Source: Gallalistipes aquisgranensis (lineage in GTDB: Bacteria > Bacteroidota > Bacteroidia > Bacteroidales > Rikenellaceae). Taken from it: a DNA stretch of 64,000 nt. Both the position numbers and the translations under genes were made by a program. The DNA lies in contig NZ_JADCJY010000001.1 in the NCBI RefSeq assembly GCF_014982715.1, positions 1,302,001 to 1,366,000 of the forward strand, written 5' to 3'. Positions 35,289-43,937 of the stretch are shown here, one piece after another; positions within the stretch are counted from its first letter, which is position 1, and each line of letters opens with the position of its first letter. Below the pieces are notes generated by a model. That model saw nothing but the letters and a program-made list of their open reading frames with translations, made no database searches and was not told the origin of the DNA.

Positions 35289-35951
35289 ATGAGCTATCGC
35301 ATCCTGCTCGTGGACGACGAGCCCGACATTCTGGAATTCATCAGCTACAATCTCAACAAGGAGGGCTATACGGTCTACACGGCCTCCAACGGCCGCGAAG
35401 CGGTACAGAAAGCGCTGGAAGTGATCCCCCACGTGATCCTGCTCGACGTGATGATGCCCGAAATGGACGGCATCGAAACCTGTCAGGAAATCCGCACCCA
35501 TCCGGAACTCGCCGCCACCATGATCGCGTTCCTCACGGCCCGCAGCGAAGACTACTCCCAGATCGCGGGTTTCGACGCCGGAGCCGACGACTACATCACC
35601 AAGCCGATCCGGGTCAAGGTGCTGGTCAGCCGCATCAAAGCCCTGCTCAAACGGGTCGAGGGGACCCAGTCCGCACCGGGACGCGCCCTCCAGATGGACC
35701 GGGAACGTTACCTGGTGGTCAAGGAGGGACAGCAGATCGTCCTGCCGCGCAAGGAGTTCAACCTGCTGGCCCTGCTCTACTCCAAACCTCAGAAGGTGTT
35801 CACCCGCGAGGAGATATTCTCGAGCGTATGGGGCAGCGACGTGGTCGTGGGCGACCGTACCATCGACGTACACATCCGCAAATTGCGCGAAAAGATCGGC
35901 GACGACCACATCGTCACCGTCAAAGGCGTAGGATACAAATACGAGGATTAG
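35289..35951 (+). CDS. OmpR/PhoB-type response regulator
   Basis: 220 residues. Receiver domain (1-120): acidic pair in 'ILLVDDEPDIL', phospho-acceptor Asp in 'ILLDVMMPEMDG' (about residue 54), Thr/Ser switch in 'FLTARSEDY' and Lys in 'DYITKPIR'. C-terminal winged-helix DNA-binding domain (125-218): 'LPRKEFNLLALLYSKPQKVFTREEIFSSVWGSDVVVGDRTIDVHIRKLREKIGDDHIVTVKGVGYKYE'. All phosphorylation residues are intact. No histidine kinase lies next to it, so it is an orphan in this window. Confidence 0.93.
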   Translation: MSYRILLVDDEPDILEFISYNLNKEGYTVYTASNGREAVQKALEVIPHVILLDVMMPEMDGIETCQEIRTHPELAATMIAFLTARSEDYSQIAGFDAGADDYITKPIRVKVLVSRIKALLKRVEGTQSAPGRALQMDRERYLVVKEGQQIVLPRKEFNLLALLYSKPQKVFTREEIFSSVWGSDVVVGDRTIDVHIRKLREKIGDDHIVTVKGVGYKYED

Positions 35952-35954
35952 AGT

Positions 35955-36833
35955 TCACCGCATCAGAAAACAGTTCCACCGGTAGGTGCCCGTATCGTAG
36001 TCGATGACGGCATCGACCCGCACGGACACGGGCTTGCCGTTCACCTGCGCCGGCACCCATCGCAGATCGCCCGAAAGCAACCCGTTCCGTCCCGGGTTCC
36101 GTTCCTTGTAGAGGAACACGCCGAAATCCACGTCGTCGGTGAGCCGGTTCACCGGAACCTGTGCGACCATCCTGCCCTCGGTGTCGATGACGAACTGCAG
36201 CAACAGCTGCCCCTTCACGGCACTCATGCCCCCGCGGTGTGTATTGTAATTGTAGACGGCATCGGCCAGCGCGTTGAAATACCAGTCGAGCGAAGCCCTC
36301 ATCCGGTCGAACCGCATGTTGGGCAGCAGACGGTTGTAAAGGGGACCGTGATCCATCACCACGAAGTGTCCCGGCAGGGTGAATTCCAGCGGCGTACGGA
36401 CCACGACCATTTCGCCTTTTTCCATTCCCTTCCGTTCGAACTTCCACCACGGGGGCAATTTCCGCAACAGCCGGTCCACGCACTGCAACAGCACGGCGTT
36501 GTCGGAACCCGTGACCGACGTCCCCTTCACATGCCCTCCCCGGTCGATCAGCACGTCGGTCTGCAACCGGAAATGCTGCGCCACCGTATCCGTATACAGA
36601 AACAGGGCCGGCTGGTAGTAACGGTTGATACGATCTTCTTCGTACGCGGAACGGAAAGCCGTATTGAACGTAAACCCCGAACAGGTCAGGTTATCGGTTA
36701 TCCATCGGCCGAAACTGTCGTACCCCCGCCCTTCGAACGAGACGTTCCGCGCAGAAGCGACCGGCTCCTGTGCCCCGGCAAGAAATGCCGTTTCCACGAA
36801 CAGAAACAGACAGAGAATGAATCGAATTTTCAT
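35955..36833 (-). CDS. Secreted protein with two TonB_C-like domains
   Basis: 292 residues from the ATG at 36833, giving a signal peptide that ends FLAGAQ. Two similar halves can be seen: about 85-165 ('HFRLQTDVLIDRGGHVKG...LLRKLPPWWKFERKGMEKGEMVVVRTPLEFTL') and about 200-285 ('GQLLLQFVIDTEGRMVAQVP...DLRWVPAQVNGKPVSVRVDAVIDY'). Both follow the TonB C-terminal-domain pattern of a beta strand ending in a D.G..... turn, and a W.PA..NGKPV.V strand. There is no membrane anchor or Pro-rich spacer like that of true TonB, so it is probably a periplasmic scaffold or signalling protein. It converges on the response regulator gene, 3 bases away. Confidence 0.6.
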   Translation of the reverse strand: MKIRFILCLFLFVETAFLAGAQEPVASARNVSFEGRGYDSFGRWITDNLTCSGFTFNTAFRSAYEEDRINRYYQPALFLYTDTVAQHFRLQTDVLIDRGGHVKGTSVTGSDNAVLLQCVDRLLRKLPPWWKFERKGMEKGEMVVVRTPLEFTLPGHFVVMDHGPLYNRLLPNMRFDRMRASLDWYFNALADAVYNYNTHRGGMSAVKGQLLLQFVIDTEGRMVAQVPVNRLTDDVDFGVFLYKERNPGRNGLLSGDLRWVPAQVNGKPVSVRVDAVIDYDTGTYRWNCFLMR

Positions 36834-36970
36834 ACAGGCAAGGCTCATCGGTTTTACAGACTGAAATTACGAAAATATTTCCGGACAGACAACTTTTTCC
36901 GCCGCAAAATCGCCGCCTCCCGCCGACCGGGCGGCTGTTCACATTATAACAGTAAGAAAAGGATTAAATC

Positions 36971-37002
36971 TTTGGGCATTCGGGGCAAAAAGATTACTTT
37001 TG
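36971..37002 (+). promoter_or_regulatory. Promoter of crcB-pta-ackA
   Basis: TTTG (36971-36974) and TACTTTTG (36995-37002) with a 20-base spacer are an exact Bacteroidota -33/-7 pair. The element covers a TTG at 37000 that could be read as an alternative crcB start, which argues for the ATG at 37027. Confidence 0.75.
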
Positions 37003-37026
37003 CATGACGAAATTCAAGTCCGGAAA

Positions 37027-37398
37027 ATGTTACGGGAAGCATTGTTGGTAGGTATCGGCGGATTCGCGGGAAGCGTCTCCCGCTATCTGGTTTCGGGAGC
37101 CATGGCCACCCTGCACGCTCCTTTTTCGTTACCGCTGGGAACGTTCACGGTCAATGCGGCCGGCTCCCTGCTTATCGGGCTGCTGCTGGCCCTGCTCGAC
37201 CGCAGCGGATGGTACTACCTCTGCGTGGTAGGTTTCTGCGGCGGGTTCACCACCTTTTCGACCTTCTCGGCCGAGGTGGTGCAGATGATCCGCAGCGCCC
37301 ACTACCTGCAAAGCCTGCTCTATATCGCCGCGAGCGTAGCGCTCTGCGCCGTCATGGTCTGGGCAGGGCTTCTGGTCGGAGAAAAGACAATATCGTAA
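37027..37398 (+). CDS. crcB: Fluoride exporter CrcB (Fluc channel)
   Basis: 123 residues from the ATG at 37027. Four membrane segments and the Fluc signatures: 'GIGGFAGSVSRYLVSG' (G.GG..G...R), 'LPLGTFTVNAAGSLLIGLL' (with the conserved Asn) and 'GFCGGFTTFSTFSAEV' (the Phe/Thr/Ser-lined pore). It forms dual-topology dimers that let fluoride out. The start is chosen because a promoter covers the upstream alternative. I looked for a fluoride riboswitch in the short leader and found none. It lies 14 bases before pta in a likely crcB-pta-ackA operon. Confidence 0.95.
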   Translation: MLREALLVGIGGFAGSVSRYLVSGAMATLHAPFSLPLGTFTVNAAGSLLIGLLLALLDRSGWYYLCVVGFCGGFTTFSTFSAEVVQMIRSAHYLQSLLYIAASVALCAVMVWAGLLVGEKTIS

Positions 37399-37412
37399 AA
37401 ATATTCGCAGTC

Positions 37413-38414
37413 ATGAACTTTATCGAACAAGTCAAAGAGAAAGCCAAACGGCAAATGCAGCGCATCGTGCTGCCCGAAGGCACCGAAGAGCGGACTATCA
37501 AGGCCGCCGACATCGTCCTGAAGGAAGGGCTCGCAGAGATCATTCTGATCGGCAACCCGGACGAAATCCGTCATCTTGCATCGGAGTATTACCTGGAGCA
37601 CATCGGCAAGGCGACCATTGTCGATCCGAAAAACAACCCCAAGAAACAGGAATACATTGACCTGATGCTCAAACTGCGTGCCGCGAAGGGCCTCACGCCC
37701 GAACAGGCGGCCAAGCTGATCGAAGACCCTCTCTACCTGGGTGCGATCATGGTCAAGGCGGGCGACGCCGACGGCGAAGTGGCCGGAGCCGACAACGCCA
37801 CGGGCGACGTACTGCGTCCGGCATTCCAATACGTGAAGACCCTTCCGGGCGTAAGCGTGGTGTCGGGCGCCTTCATCATGATCATTCCCGACAAGATGTT
37901 CGGCGAGGAGGGCATGATGGTCTTCGCCGACTGCGCCGTCCATCCCAACCCCACGGCCGAAGAGCTGGCCCAGATCGCCGTGATGACGGGCCGCACGACC
38001 CGTGCCATCGCCGGTTTCGAACCCCGCATCGCCATGCTCAGTTTCTCGACCAAAGGTTCGGCCAAGAACGAAATGGTGGACAAGGTGGTCGAAGCCACCC
38101 GCCTGGCCAAGGAGATGGACCCCTCGCTGCAAATCGACGGAGAACTCCAGGCCGACGCCGCCATCATTCCCGGCATCGGCGCCAAGAAGGCCCCCGGAAG
38201 CGCCATCGCCGGGAAGGCCAACGTATTGGTCTTCCCCACCCTCGAAGTGGGCAATATCTCCTATAAACTGGTACAGCGCATGGCCCATGCCGAAGCGATC
38301 GGTCCCGTACTGCAGGGTATGGCCGCCCCGATCAACGACCTTTCGCGGGGTTGCTCGGTGGACGACATTGTCGGCCTGATCGCCATCACCTCCTGCCAGG
38401 CTTCTGCCAAATAA
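37413..38414 (+). CDS. pta: Phosphate acetyltransferase
   Basis: 333 residues from the ATG at 37413 (MNFIEQVKEKAKRQMQRIVLPEGTEERTIKAADIVLKEG), the short class I form without the DRTGG regulatory domain. It exchanges CoA of acetyl-CoA for phosphate. Family motifs: 'LPEGTEERT', 'GEVAGADNATGDVLRPAFQ', 'DCAVHPNPTAEELAQIA', 'RIAMLSFSTKGSA' and 'ANVLVFPTLEVGNISYKL'. Followed 31 bases later by ackA, completing the acetyl-phosphate route to ATP. Confidence 0.97.
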   Translation: MNFIEQVKEKAKRQMQRIVLPEGTEERTIKAADIVLKEGLAEIILIGNPDEIRHLASEYYLEHIGKATIVDPKNNPKKQEYIDLMLKLRAAKGLTPEQAAKLIEDPLYLGAIMVKAGDADGEVAGADNATGDVLRPAFQYVKTLPGVSVVSGAFIMIIPDKMFGEEGMMVFADCAVHPNPTAEELAQIAVMTGRTTRAIAGFEPRIAMLSFSTKGSAKNEMVDKVVEATRLAKEMDPSLQIDGELQADAAIIPGIGAKKAPGSAIAGKANVLVFPTLEVGNISYKLVQRMAHAEAIGPVLQGMAAPINDLSRGCSVDDIVGLIAITSCQASAK

Positions 38415-38445
38415 CAAAAACGGTTAACGCAATAGACACAGAATC

Positions 38446-39663
38446 ATGATTATCCTCGTATTGAACTGCGGTTCATCCTCGATCAAATACCAGGTGATCG
38501 ACATGAAGTCGGCCACCGAAAACCGCCTGCTGGCCAAAGGACAGGTGGAACGGATCGGTCTCACGGACGGCATCCTGACCCACAAACCGGCCGACAAGGA
38601 GAAATTCGAACTGGTCAAGAGCATTCCCGACCACACGACGGGTATCAACCTGATCCTCTCGACCATCACCGATCCCGAACACGGCGTGATCGGATCGCTC
38701 AACGAACTGGGCGCCGTGGGTCACCGCGTAGCGCACGGCGGCGAATACTTCCCCGACAGCGCCGTGGTGGACAAAGAGGTCATCAAAAAGATCGAAAGCT
38801 GTTTCGAACTGGCCCCGCTCCACAATCCGGCCAACATGAAGGGCATCATGGCCATCGAAAACATTCTGCCGGGCGTTCCGCAGGTGGCCGTGTTCGACAC
38901 CTCGTTCCACCAGTCGATGCCCGCCAAGAACTTCCTGTACGCCCTGCCGTACAAATACTATGAACAATACCGCGTCCGCCGCTACGGCTTCCACGGCACA
39001 AGCCACAAGTTCGTGGCCCGCAAGGCATGCGAACTGACGGGAGTGGACTACGACCATTCGCGCATCATCACCTGCCACATCGGCAACGGCGCGTCGGTGA
39101 CGGCCATTCTGAACGGCAAGTCGTATGACACGTCGATGGGCTTCACGCCCGTGGACGGCCTCATCATGGGCACCCGCACGGGAGAGGTCGATCCGGGCGC
39201 GCTGATCTACATCGCCGGCAAGGAGGAGATGAGTCTTTCGAAGCTGAGCGACATGATCAACAAACAGTCCGGCATGTTGGGTCTGACGGGAATTTCGTCG
39301 GACATGCGCGACATCGAAGCTGCCGTCGCAAAGGGCGACGAGCGCGCCAGACTGGCCCACGAAATGTACAACGAACGCGTGAAGAAGTTCATCGGAGCCT
39401 ATACGGCGGAGATGGGCGGTGTCGACCTGATCGTCTTCACGGGCGGCGTGGGAGAGAACGGTCCCGAGTTCCGGGAATCCGTTTGCAGCGGACTGGAGTT
39501 CATGGGCGTGGAGTTCGACAAGGAGGCCAACGCCGGAGTACGCGGCAAGGACCGGATTCTGTCGAAGCCCGCCTCGAAAGTAAAAGTGGCCGTCATATCC
39601 ACCAACGAAGAGCTGGTGATCGCTTCGGACACCTTCCGCCTGCTGAAAAAGCGCTCGGAGTAG
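38446..39663 (+). CDS. ackA: Acetate kinase
   Basis: 405 residues, normal for AckA. ASKHA-fold motifs: 'ILVLNCGSSSIKYQVID' (phosphate 1), 'VGHRVAHGGEYF' (His/Arg active-site region), 'VAVFDTSFHQSMP', 'YGFHGTSHKFV', 'CHIGNGASVTAI' and 'TRTGEVDPGALIYI'. It makes ATP and acetate from acetyl phosphate. Ends at the terminator 39720-39752. Confidence 0.98.
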   Translation: MIILVLNCGSSSIKYQVIDMKSATENRLLAKGQVERIGLTDGILTHKPADKEKFELVKSIPDHTTGINLILSTITDPEHGVIGSLNELGAVGHRVAHGGEYFPDSAVVDKEVIKKIESCFELAPLHNPANMKGIMAIENILPGVPQVAVFDTSFHQSMPAKNFLYALPYKYYEQYRVRRYGFHGTSHKFVARKACELTGVDYDHSRIITCHIGNGASVTAILNGKSYDTSMGFTPVDGLIMGTRTGEVDPGALIYIAGKEEMSLSKLSDMINKQSGMLGLTGISSDMRDIEAAVAKGDERARLAHEMYNERVKKFIGAYTAEMGGVDLIVFTGGVGENGPEFRESVCSGLEFMGVEFDKEANAGVRGKDRILSKPASKVKVAVISTNEELVIASDTFRLLKKRSE

Positions 39664-39719
39664 AGTGGTTTTACCCCGCGAATCCTACGTGGCGGGAAAA
39701 CCGTCAGAAAATATATGTC

Positions 39720-39752
39720 AAAAAGTTTCCCGCGTAACGCGGGAAACTTTTT
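39720..39752. terminator. Terminator after ackA
   Basis: A perfect 15-bp inverted repeat AAAAAGTTTCCCGCG/CGCGGGAAACTTTTT with a TAA loop, followed by ATTTTTCC. It can act on both strands. Confidence 0.85.
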
Positions 39753-39852
39753 ATTTTTCCGGAAATATCCCCGCCGCCTTCACACGGCCGCGATCAACAT
39801 TGGGGCAAAATCCCTATTTTTACACCGGAATTCACAGAACCCCCAAAGCGTT

Positions 39853-40233
39853 ATGAATGTCGAAGAGTTCAGGGAATATTGCCTTTCGCTGAAAGGTGTC
39901 CGGGAAAAGATGCCGTTCACACATGTTTCCGACCGGTACAGTCGGGATGTACTCTGCTTCTATGTGGGAGACAAATGGTTTTGCTTCGTGAATATCGAAG
40001 CGTTCGATTTCTGTTGCGTCAAATGCCCGACCGACCGGATCTACGAATTACAGGCCCGGTACATGGGTATAAAGCCCGGCTGGCACATGAACAAACGCCA
40101 CTGGATCAGCATCCATTTCAACCGGGACGTACCGGACGGGAAAATCCTGGAGCTCGTGAAAAACTCCTACGAAACGGTGCTCCGCAGCCTGCCCCGGCGG
40201 GAGCGGGAAAGCATACAGCAGGCACAGTCATAG
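39853..40233 (+). CDS. MmcQ/YjbR family DNA-binding-like protein
   Basis: 126 residues from the ATG at 39853 (MNVEEFREYCLSLKGVREKMPF). A frame open further upstream runs across the ackA terminator and is rejected. YjbR motifs: 'EYCLSLKGVREKMPF', 'LCFYVGDKWFCFVNIEAFDFCCVKCP' and 'GIKPGWHMNKRHWISIHFNRDVPDGKILELVKNSYETV', the last being a strong signature. The fold resembles the double-wing DNA-binding domain, but the function is unknown. Single gene between two acyl-phosphate gene pairs. Confidence 0.9.
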   Translation: MNVEEFREYCLSLKGVREKMPFTHVSDRYSRDVLCFYVGDKWFCFVNIEAFDFCCVKCPTDRIYELQARYMGIKPGWHMNKRHWISIHFNRDVPDGKILELVKNSYETVLRSLPRRERESIQQAQS

Positions 40234-40365
40234 ACACCTTCCTGTTTTCTGCCTTCCGTCATCGAAGATTTTCACCCGGGTATTTCATATTCCGCAAACA
40301 ATTTATAACTTAGCAGGGCAACAAACAATATTTCTGTAACCAAAAACGATTAAAACGATAACAGT

Positions 40366-41289
40366 ATGATCAGGGAATTGAAGGACATCGTGGAGACTGT
40401 CCGCAGCAGGGGACGCAAAAGGCTCGTGGTAGCCTATGCACAGGATGCACACACACTGGAATCGGTAAGCGAAGCCGTGGACATGGGTATCGCTGAAGCC
40501 ACGCTGTTGGGCGATCCGGCCGAAATAGAGCGGGTATGCCGCCAGGAAGGGATCGACCCGGGCAAATTCACCGTCATTTCCGAAAGCAGCGACGTGAAAT
40601 GCGTGCAAAAGGCCGTCCGCATGGTGAGCGAAGGGGAAGGAGACGTCCTGATGAAAGGGCTCGTCTCGACCGACAAATACATGCGGGGCATTCTCAACAA
40701 GGAATTCGGACTGGTCCCGCCGAAAGGCGTACTGAGCCATGTGGCGGTGCTTCAACTGCCTCAATACCACAAACTGCTCACCGTTACGGACGTCGCCGTG
40801 ATTCCCTATCCCGACCTGGGCCAGAAACAGAAGCTGGTCCGCTACCTGACGGAAACGGCCCGGTCGCTGGGTGTCGAACGGCCCAAGATCGCCTGCATCG
40901 CCCCGAGCGAACAGCTGCTGCCCAACGTGACGTCGAGCGTGGAGGCCGCCCTCATCGCCAAAATGGGCGACCGGGGACAGTTCGGCGACGTGGTGATCGA
41001 CGGTCCGCTGGCCCTCGACGTCGCCCTGTTCCGCGAGGTGGCCGAAGTGAAAAAACTGAAAGGAAGTCTTGTGGCCGGCGACCCGGACTGCCTGCTTTTC
41101 CCCAACATCGACTCGGCCAACGTCTTCTTCAAATCCGCCACCAAACTGTGCGGTGCCGAACTGGCCGGCATGGTGGTCGGCACGAAAGTCCCCTGCGTGC
41201 TCACCTCGCGCGGCGACACGAAAACCTCTAAACTCTACTCCATCGCACTGGCCTGCCTCTCGGCCCGACAAGAACGATCCGACAGATGA
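40366..41289 (+). CDS. ptb: Phosphate butyryltransferase (Ptb-type phosphate acyltransferase)
   Basis: 307 residues of the PTA/PTB fold; the N-terminal 'RKRLVVAYAQDAHTLESVSEAVDMGIAEATLLGDPAEI' and 'GEGDVLMKGLVSTDKYMRGILNKEFGL' are typical of Ptb rather than Pta. 'IDGPLALDVALFREVAEVKKLKGSLVAGDPDCLLFPNIDSANVFFKSATK' is the conserved core. It converts butyryl-CoA or branched acyl-CoA to acyl phosphate. It overlaps buk by 4 bases (ATGA), so the two are translationally coupled. It is preceded by a weak -7-like TAACTTAG at about 40305. Confidence 0.93.
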   Translation: MIRELKDIVETVRSRGRKRLVVAYAQDAHTLESVSEAVDMGIAEATLLGDPAEIERVCRQEGIDPGKFTVISESSDVKCVQKAVRMVSEGEGDVLMKGLVSTDKYMRGILNKEFGLVPPKGVLSHVAVLQLPQYHKLLTVTDVAVIPYPDLGQKQKLVRYLTETARSLGVERPKIACIAPSEQLLPNVTSSVEAALIAKMGDRGQFGDVVIDGPLALDVALFREVAEVKKLKGSLVAGDPDCLLFPNIDSANVFFKSATKLCGAELAGMVVGTKVPCVLTSRGDTKTSKLYSIALACLSARQERSDR

Positions 41290-42350
41290 AAATACTGGCA
41301 ATCAATCCCGGTTCCACCTCCACGAAGGTGGCCCTGTTCGACAACACCGCCCCACTATTGGAGCTGACTCTGCGCCACTCCGCAGAGGAACTGTCCGCAT
41401 TCAAGAGTGTCATGGACCAGTTCGACTTCCGCAAACGGCTCATCCTCGACGCCCTGTCCGAATCCCGCATAGACATCCGTTCGCTCGACGCCGTGATCGG
41501 CCGGGGAGGACTGGTGCGCCCGATCCCCTCGGGCGTCTATGAAGTGAACGATGCGCTCGAACGAGACCTGCGCCACAGCCCCGTGGGGGAACACGCCTCG
41601 AACCTGGGCGGACTGATCGCCCGGGAGATCGCCCGGGAAGCCGGGGCACGCGCCTTTATTGCCGATCCGGTAGTGGTAGACGAATTGCAGCCCGTGGCCC
41701 GTGTCTGCGGTCTTCCTGGAGCCGAACGCATCTCGATTTTCCATGCGCTCAACCAGAAAGCCATAGCCCGTGCCTACGCAAAAAAGGTGGGCCGGAAATA
41801 CGAAGAGATGAACCTCGTCGTCGCCCACCTGGGGGGCGGCATCTCCGTGGGGGCCCACCGCCTCGGAGAGGTGATCGACGTGAACAACGCGCTGGACGGC
41901 GACGGCCCTCTCTCGCCCGAACGGGCCGGCAGCATCCCTTCGGCCACATTGGCCGATCTCTGCTTCAGCGGCAGGTACACACGTGCCGAGGTCGAAAAAA
42001 TGCTCTGCGGCCGGGGCGGACTGGTCGCCCTGCTCGGCACCAACGACACGCGAGAAGCGGTGTCACGCCTCGAACGGGGCGACGAAAAGGCCCGGATAGC
42101 GATGGAAGCCATGTGTTACGGAGTGGCCAAATGGATCGGGGCGATGGCCGTGGTGCTGGAAGGGGAAGCCGATGCGATTATTCTCACGGGGGGGATCGCC
42201 CACAGCCAATGGGTTTGTCACAGAATCACGGAACAGGTGTCGTTCCTGGCCCCCGTGGTGGTGATGGCCGGCGAAAACGAACTGGAAGCGCTCGCCTCCA
42301 ATGCCCTGCGCGTCATGAACGGAGAAGAAGAGGCGAAGGTGTACCGATAG
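41286..42350 (+). CDS. buk: Butyrate kinase
   Basis: 354 residues. ASKHA-fold motifs: 'ILAINPGSTSTKVALFDN' (phosphate 1), 'AVIGRGGLVRPIPSGVYEVND' (typical of butyrate and branched-chain acid kinases), 'VVAHLGGGISVGAHRLGEVIDVNNALDGDGPLSPERAGSIP' and 'DAIILTGGIAHSQW'. It makes ATP from butyryl or branched acyl phosphate. It forms a complete Ptb-Buk energy-conserving pair with the gene before it. The end is 3 bases from the convergent flippase gene. Confidence 0.95.
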   Translation: MKILAINPGSTSTKVALFDNTAPLLELTLRHSAEELSAFKSVMDQFDFRKRLILDALSESRIDIRSLDAVIGRGGLVRPIPSGVYEVNDALERDLRHSPVGEHASNLGGLIAREIAREAGARAFIADPVVVDELQPVARVCGLPGAERISIFHALNQKAIARAYAKKVGRKYEEMNLVVAHLGGGISVGAHRLGEVIDVNNALDGDGPLSPERAGSIPSATLADLCFSGRYTRAEVEKMLCGRGGLVALLGTNDTREAVSRLERGDEKARIAMEAMCYGVAKWIGAMAVVLEGEADAIILTGGIAHSQWVCHRITEQVSFLAPVVVMAGENELEALASNALRVMNGEEEAKVYR

Positions 42351-42353
42351 GAA

Positions 42354-43799
42354 TCAGCGGCCGAGCAGTCCCCGGACGATCTCGTACGTCTCGTTCCAGG
42401 CCGCCAGACGGAACAGGCGGGCGCCCCCGAGATAGATCGCGGCGCCCGCCGTTATTTTCACCGCGAGCAACCAACCCAGTGTCAGCACGGGAGCCGCCAG
42501 CATTCCCACCGCCGTCACCCCGGCCCACATGGCGAATGTCAGCAGAGCTACGGGAGCCAGATCGCGCAGCTGCACGGTCATGCGGTATTCGACCAAACGG
42601 CTGGCATAGTACATATTGATCGCCATGTCGACCGTCATGTAGAGCAGCTGTCCCCAGATCACGGCCTGCACGCTGACAGGCAGCGTGCAGGCGATCACGA
42701 GGGCGGCGAAGGCTTTGCGCACGATCTCGATGTTGAGAATGAGCTGCGTACGGCCGCACACCTTCAGCACATTCTGCAACACGTTGGTCAGCGGCAAGGT
42801 CAGCGTGGTCAGACAGAATATCTGGAAATAAGGCACGGCCGGCATCCACTTGTCGGTCAGCACCACCGCGAAAAGTTCCGGAGCCGTGACCAGCATCCCC
42901 ACCATCACCGGGTAAAGCAGGAAAGCCATCACGGCAATGACCTTGCGGCTGCCCTCCCGAAGTTTTTCCCGATCGTTCTGCAAGGCGGAAAGGGCCGGAA
43001 AGGTGACGTTCATGATCGCCACGCTGAGCGAGGCCGAGGGAAGGTCTTTCAGACGGCGGGACTGCGAATAGTATCCGGTCTGCGTCACGCTGTAAAACCG
43101 CGCCACGAGCATCTGGCTCACGTTATGGAACGTCTGGTTGATCAGCTCCGTCAGAAAGAACCGCGAACTCGCCCCGAACAGTTCCCGCAGCGACTCCATC
43201 GAAAAACCCGCTGTGGGGCGCCAGCGGTTCCAGCACCAGAAAAGCACCGCCTTCGTGGTGTTCATCAGCACCGCCTGCCAGGCCAGCGCCCAGGCGCCCC
43301 AGCCGGCGAAAGCCATCCAGACGGCCGCACCGCCCGAAACGATGAAAGAGACGATCGAAATTTTGGCGATCACCCGGAAATCGAACCGCTTGGTCAGCAC
43401 CGTCTGGTGTGTGATCCAGAGCGAACTGACCGGCAGGGTCAGAAAGAGCAGCGGGGCGATCCGGACCAGTTCGGGCTGGTCGTAGAAACACGCGATCGGC
43501 CAGGCGAGAGCGCACAACAGAAGATACATGAACAGCCCCATTGCCACGTTCAGCCAGAAGACCGAAGTATAGTCCCTCGGCGTAGGCCGCTCCTTGCGGA
43601 TCAGGGCCTGCGTAAAACCGCCCTCGACGAACACGTTGGATACGAGCGAAAAGACCGTGAGCATACTGATCAGACCGAATGCCGAAGGAGCCAGCAGACG
43701 GGCCAGCAGGATGCTCACCAGCGTCTGCACCGCCATCGAGCCGCCCCGGTCTACCATCGTCCAGACCACGCCCCGTACCACCTGTTTTTTAAGCTCCAT
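42354..43799 (-). CDS. Polysaccharide flippase of the MOP superfamily (Wzx-like)
   Basis: 481 residues with about 12-14 membrane segments. The N-terminus 'KKQVVRGVVWTMVDRGGSMAVQTLVSILLARLLAPSAFGLISM' is a hallmark of the Wzx/RfbX-like lipopolysaccharide flippases (LPSBP). It should flip lipid-linked sugar units across the inner membrane. It stands alone here, with no glycosyltransferase cluster around it, though a sialyltransferase-like lipoprotein gene lies 4 kb away. No sign of truncation. Confidence 0.88.
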   Translation of the reverse strand: MELKKQVVRGVVWTMVDRGGSMAVQTLVSILLARLLAPSAFGLISMLTVFSLVSNVFVEGGFTQALIRKERPTPRDYTSVFWLNVAMGLFMYLLLCALAWPIACFYDQPELVRIAPLLFLTLPVSSLWITHQTVLTKRFDFRVIAKISIVSFIVSGGAAVWMAFAGWGAWALAWQAVLMNTTKAVLFWCWNRWRPTAGFSMESLRELFGASSRFFLTELINQTFHNVSQMLVARFYSVTQTGYYSQSRRLKDLPSASLSVAIMNVTFPALSALQNDREKLREGSRKVIAVMAFLLYPVMVGMLVTAPELFAVVLTDKWMPAVPYFQIFCLTTLTLPLTNVLQNVLKVCGRTQLILNIEIVRKAFAALVIACTLPVSVQAVIWGQLLYMTVDMAINMYYASRLVEYRMTVQLRDLAPVALLTFAMWAGVTAVGMLAAPVLTLGWLLAVKITAGAAIYLGGARLFRLAAWNETYEIVRGLLGR

Positions 43800-43867
43800 A
43801 TTCCGTCGGAAAAAGTGTTTCCTGCCCCCGCTCAGCGGAAACCGCAGACAAAGATACTGAAAAAAAG

Positions 43868-43894
43868 AGACCCGCGGCAGAGTGTCGCGGGTCT
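43868..43894 (-). terminator. Terminator after pyk
   Basis: A 9-bp stem AGACCCGCG/CGCGGGTCT with a 9-base loop, followed on the minus strand by CTTTTTTTC. It lies 43 bases after the pyk stop codon and just before the flippase gene. Confidence 0.85.
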
Positions 43895-43937
43895 TTCTCC
43901 GTATTTATCCGGCCGGGCAGGGAATTTTCCGTCTCCC

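Noticed and set aside
36840-37027. Fluoride riboswitch in front of crcB
   Set aside because: The leader between the promoter and the ATG is about 20 bases, and no conserved fluoride-motif segments were seen upstream.
42354-43799. Start of a capsule or O-antigen locus
   Set aside because: The flippase has no neighbouring glycosyltransferases or polymerase; flanking genes are metabolic.
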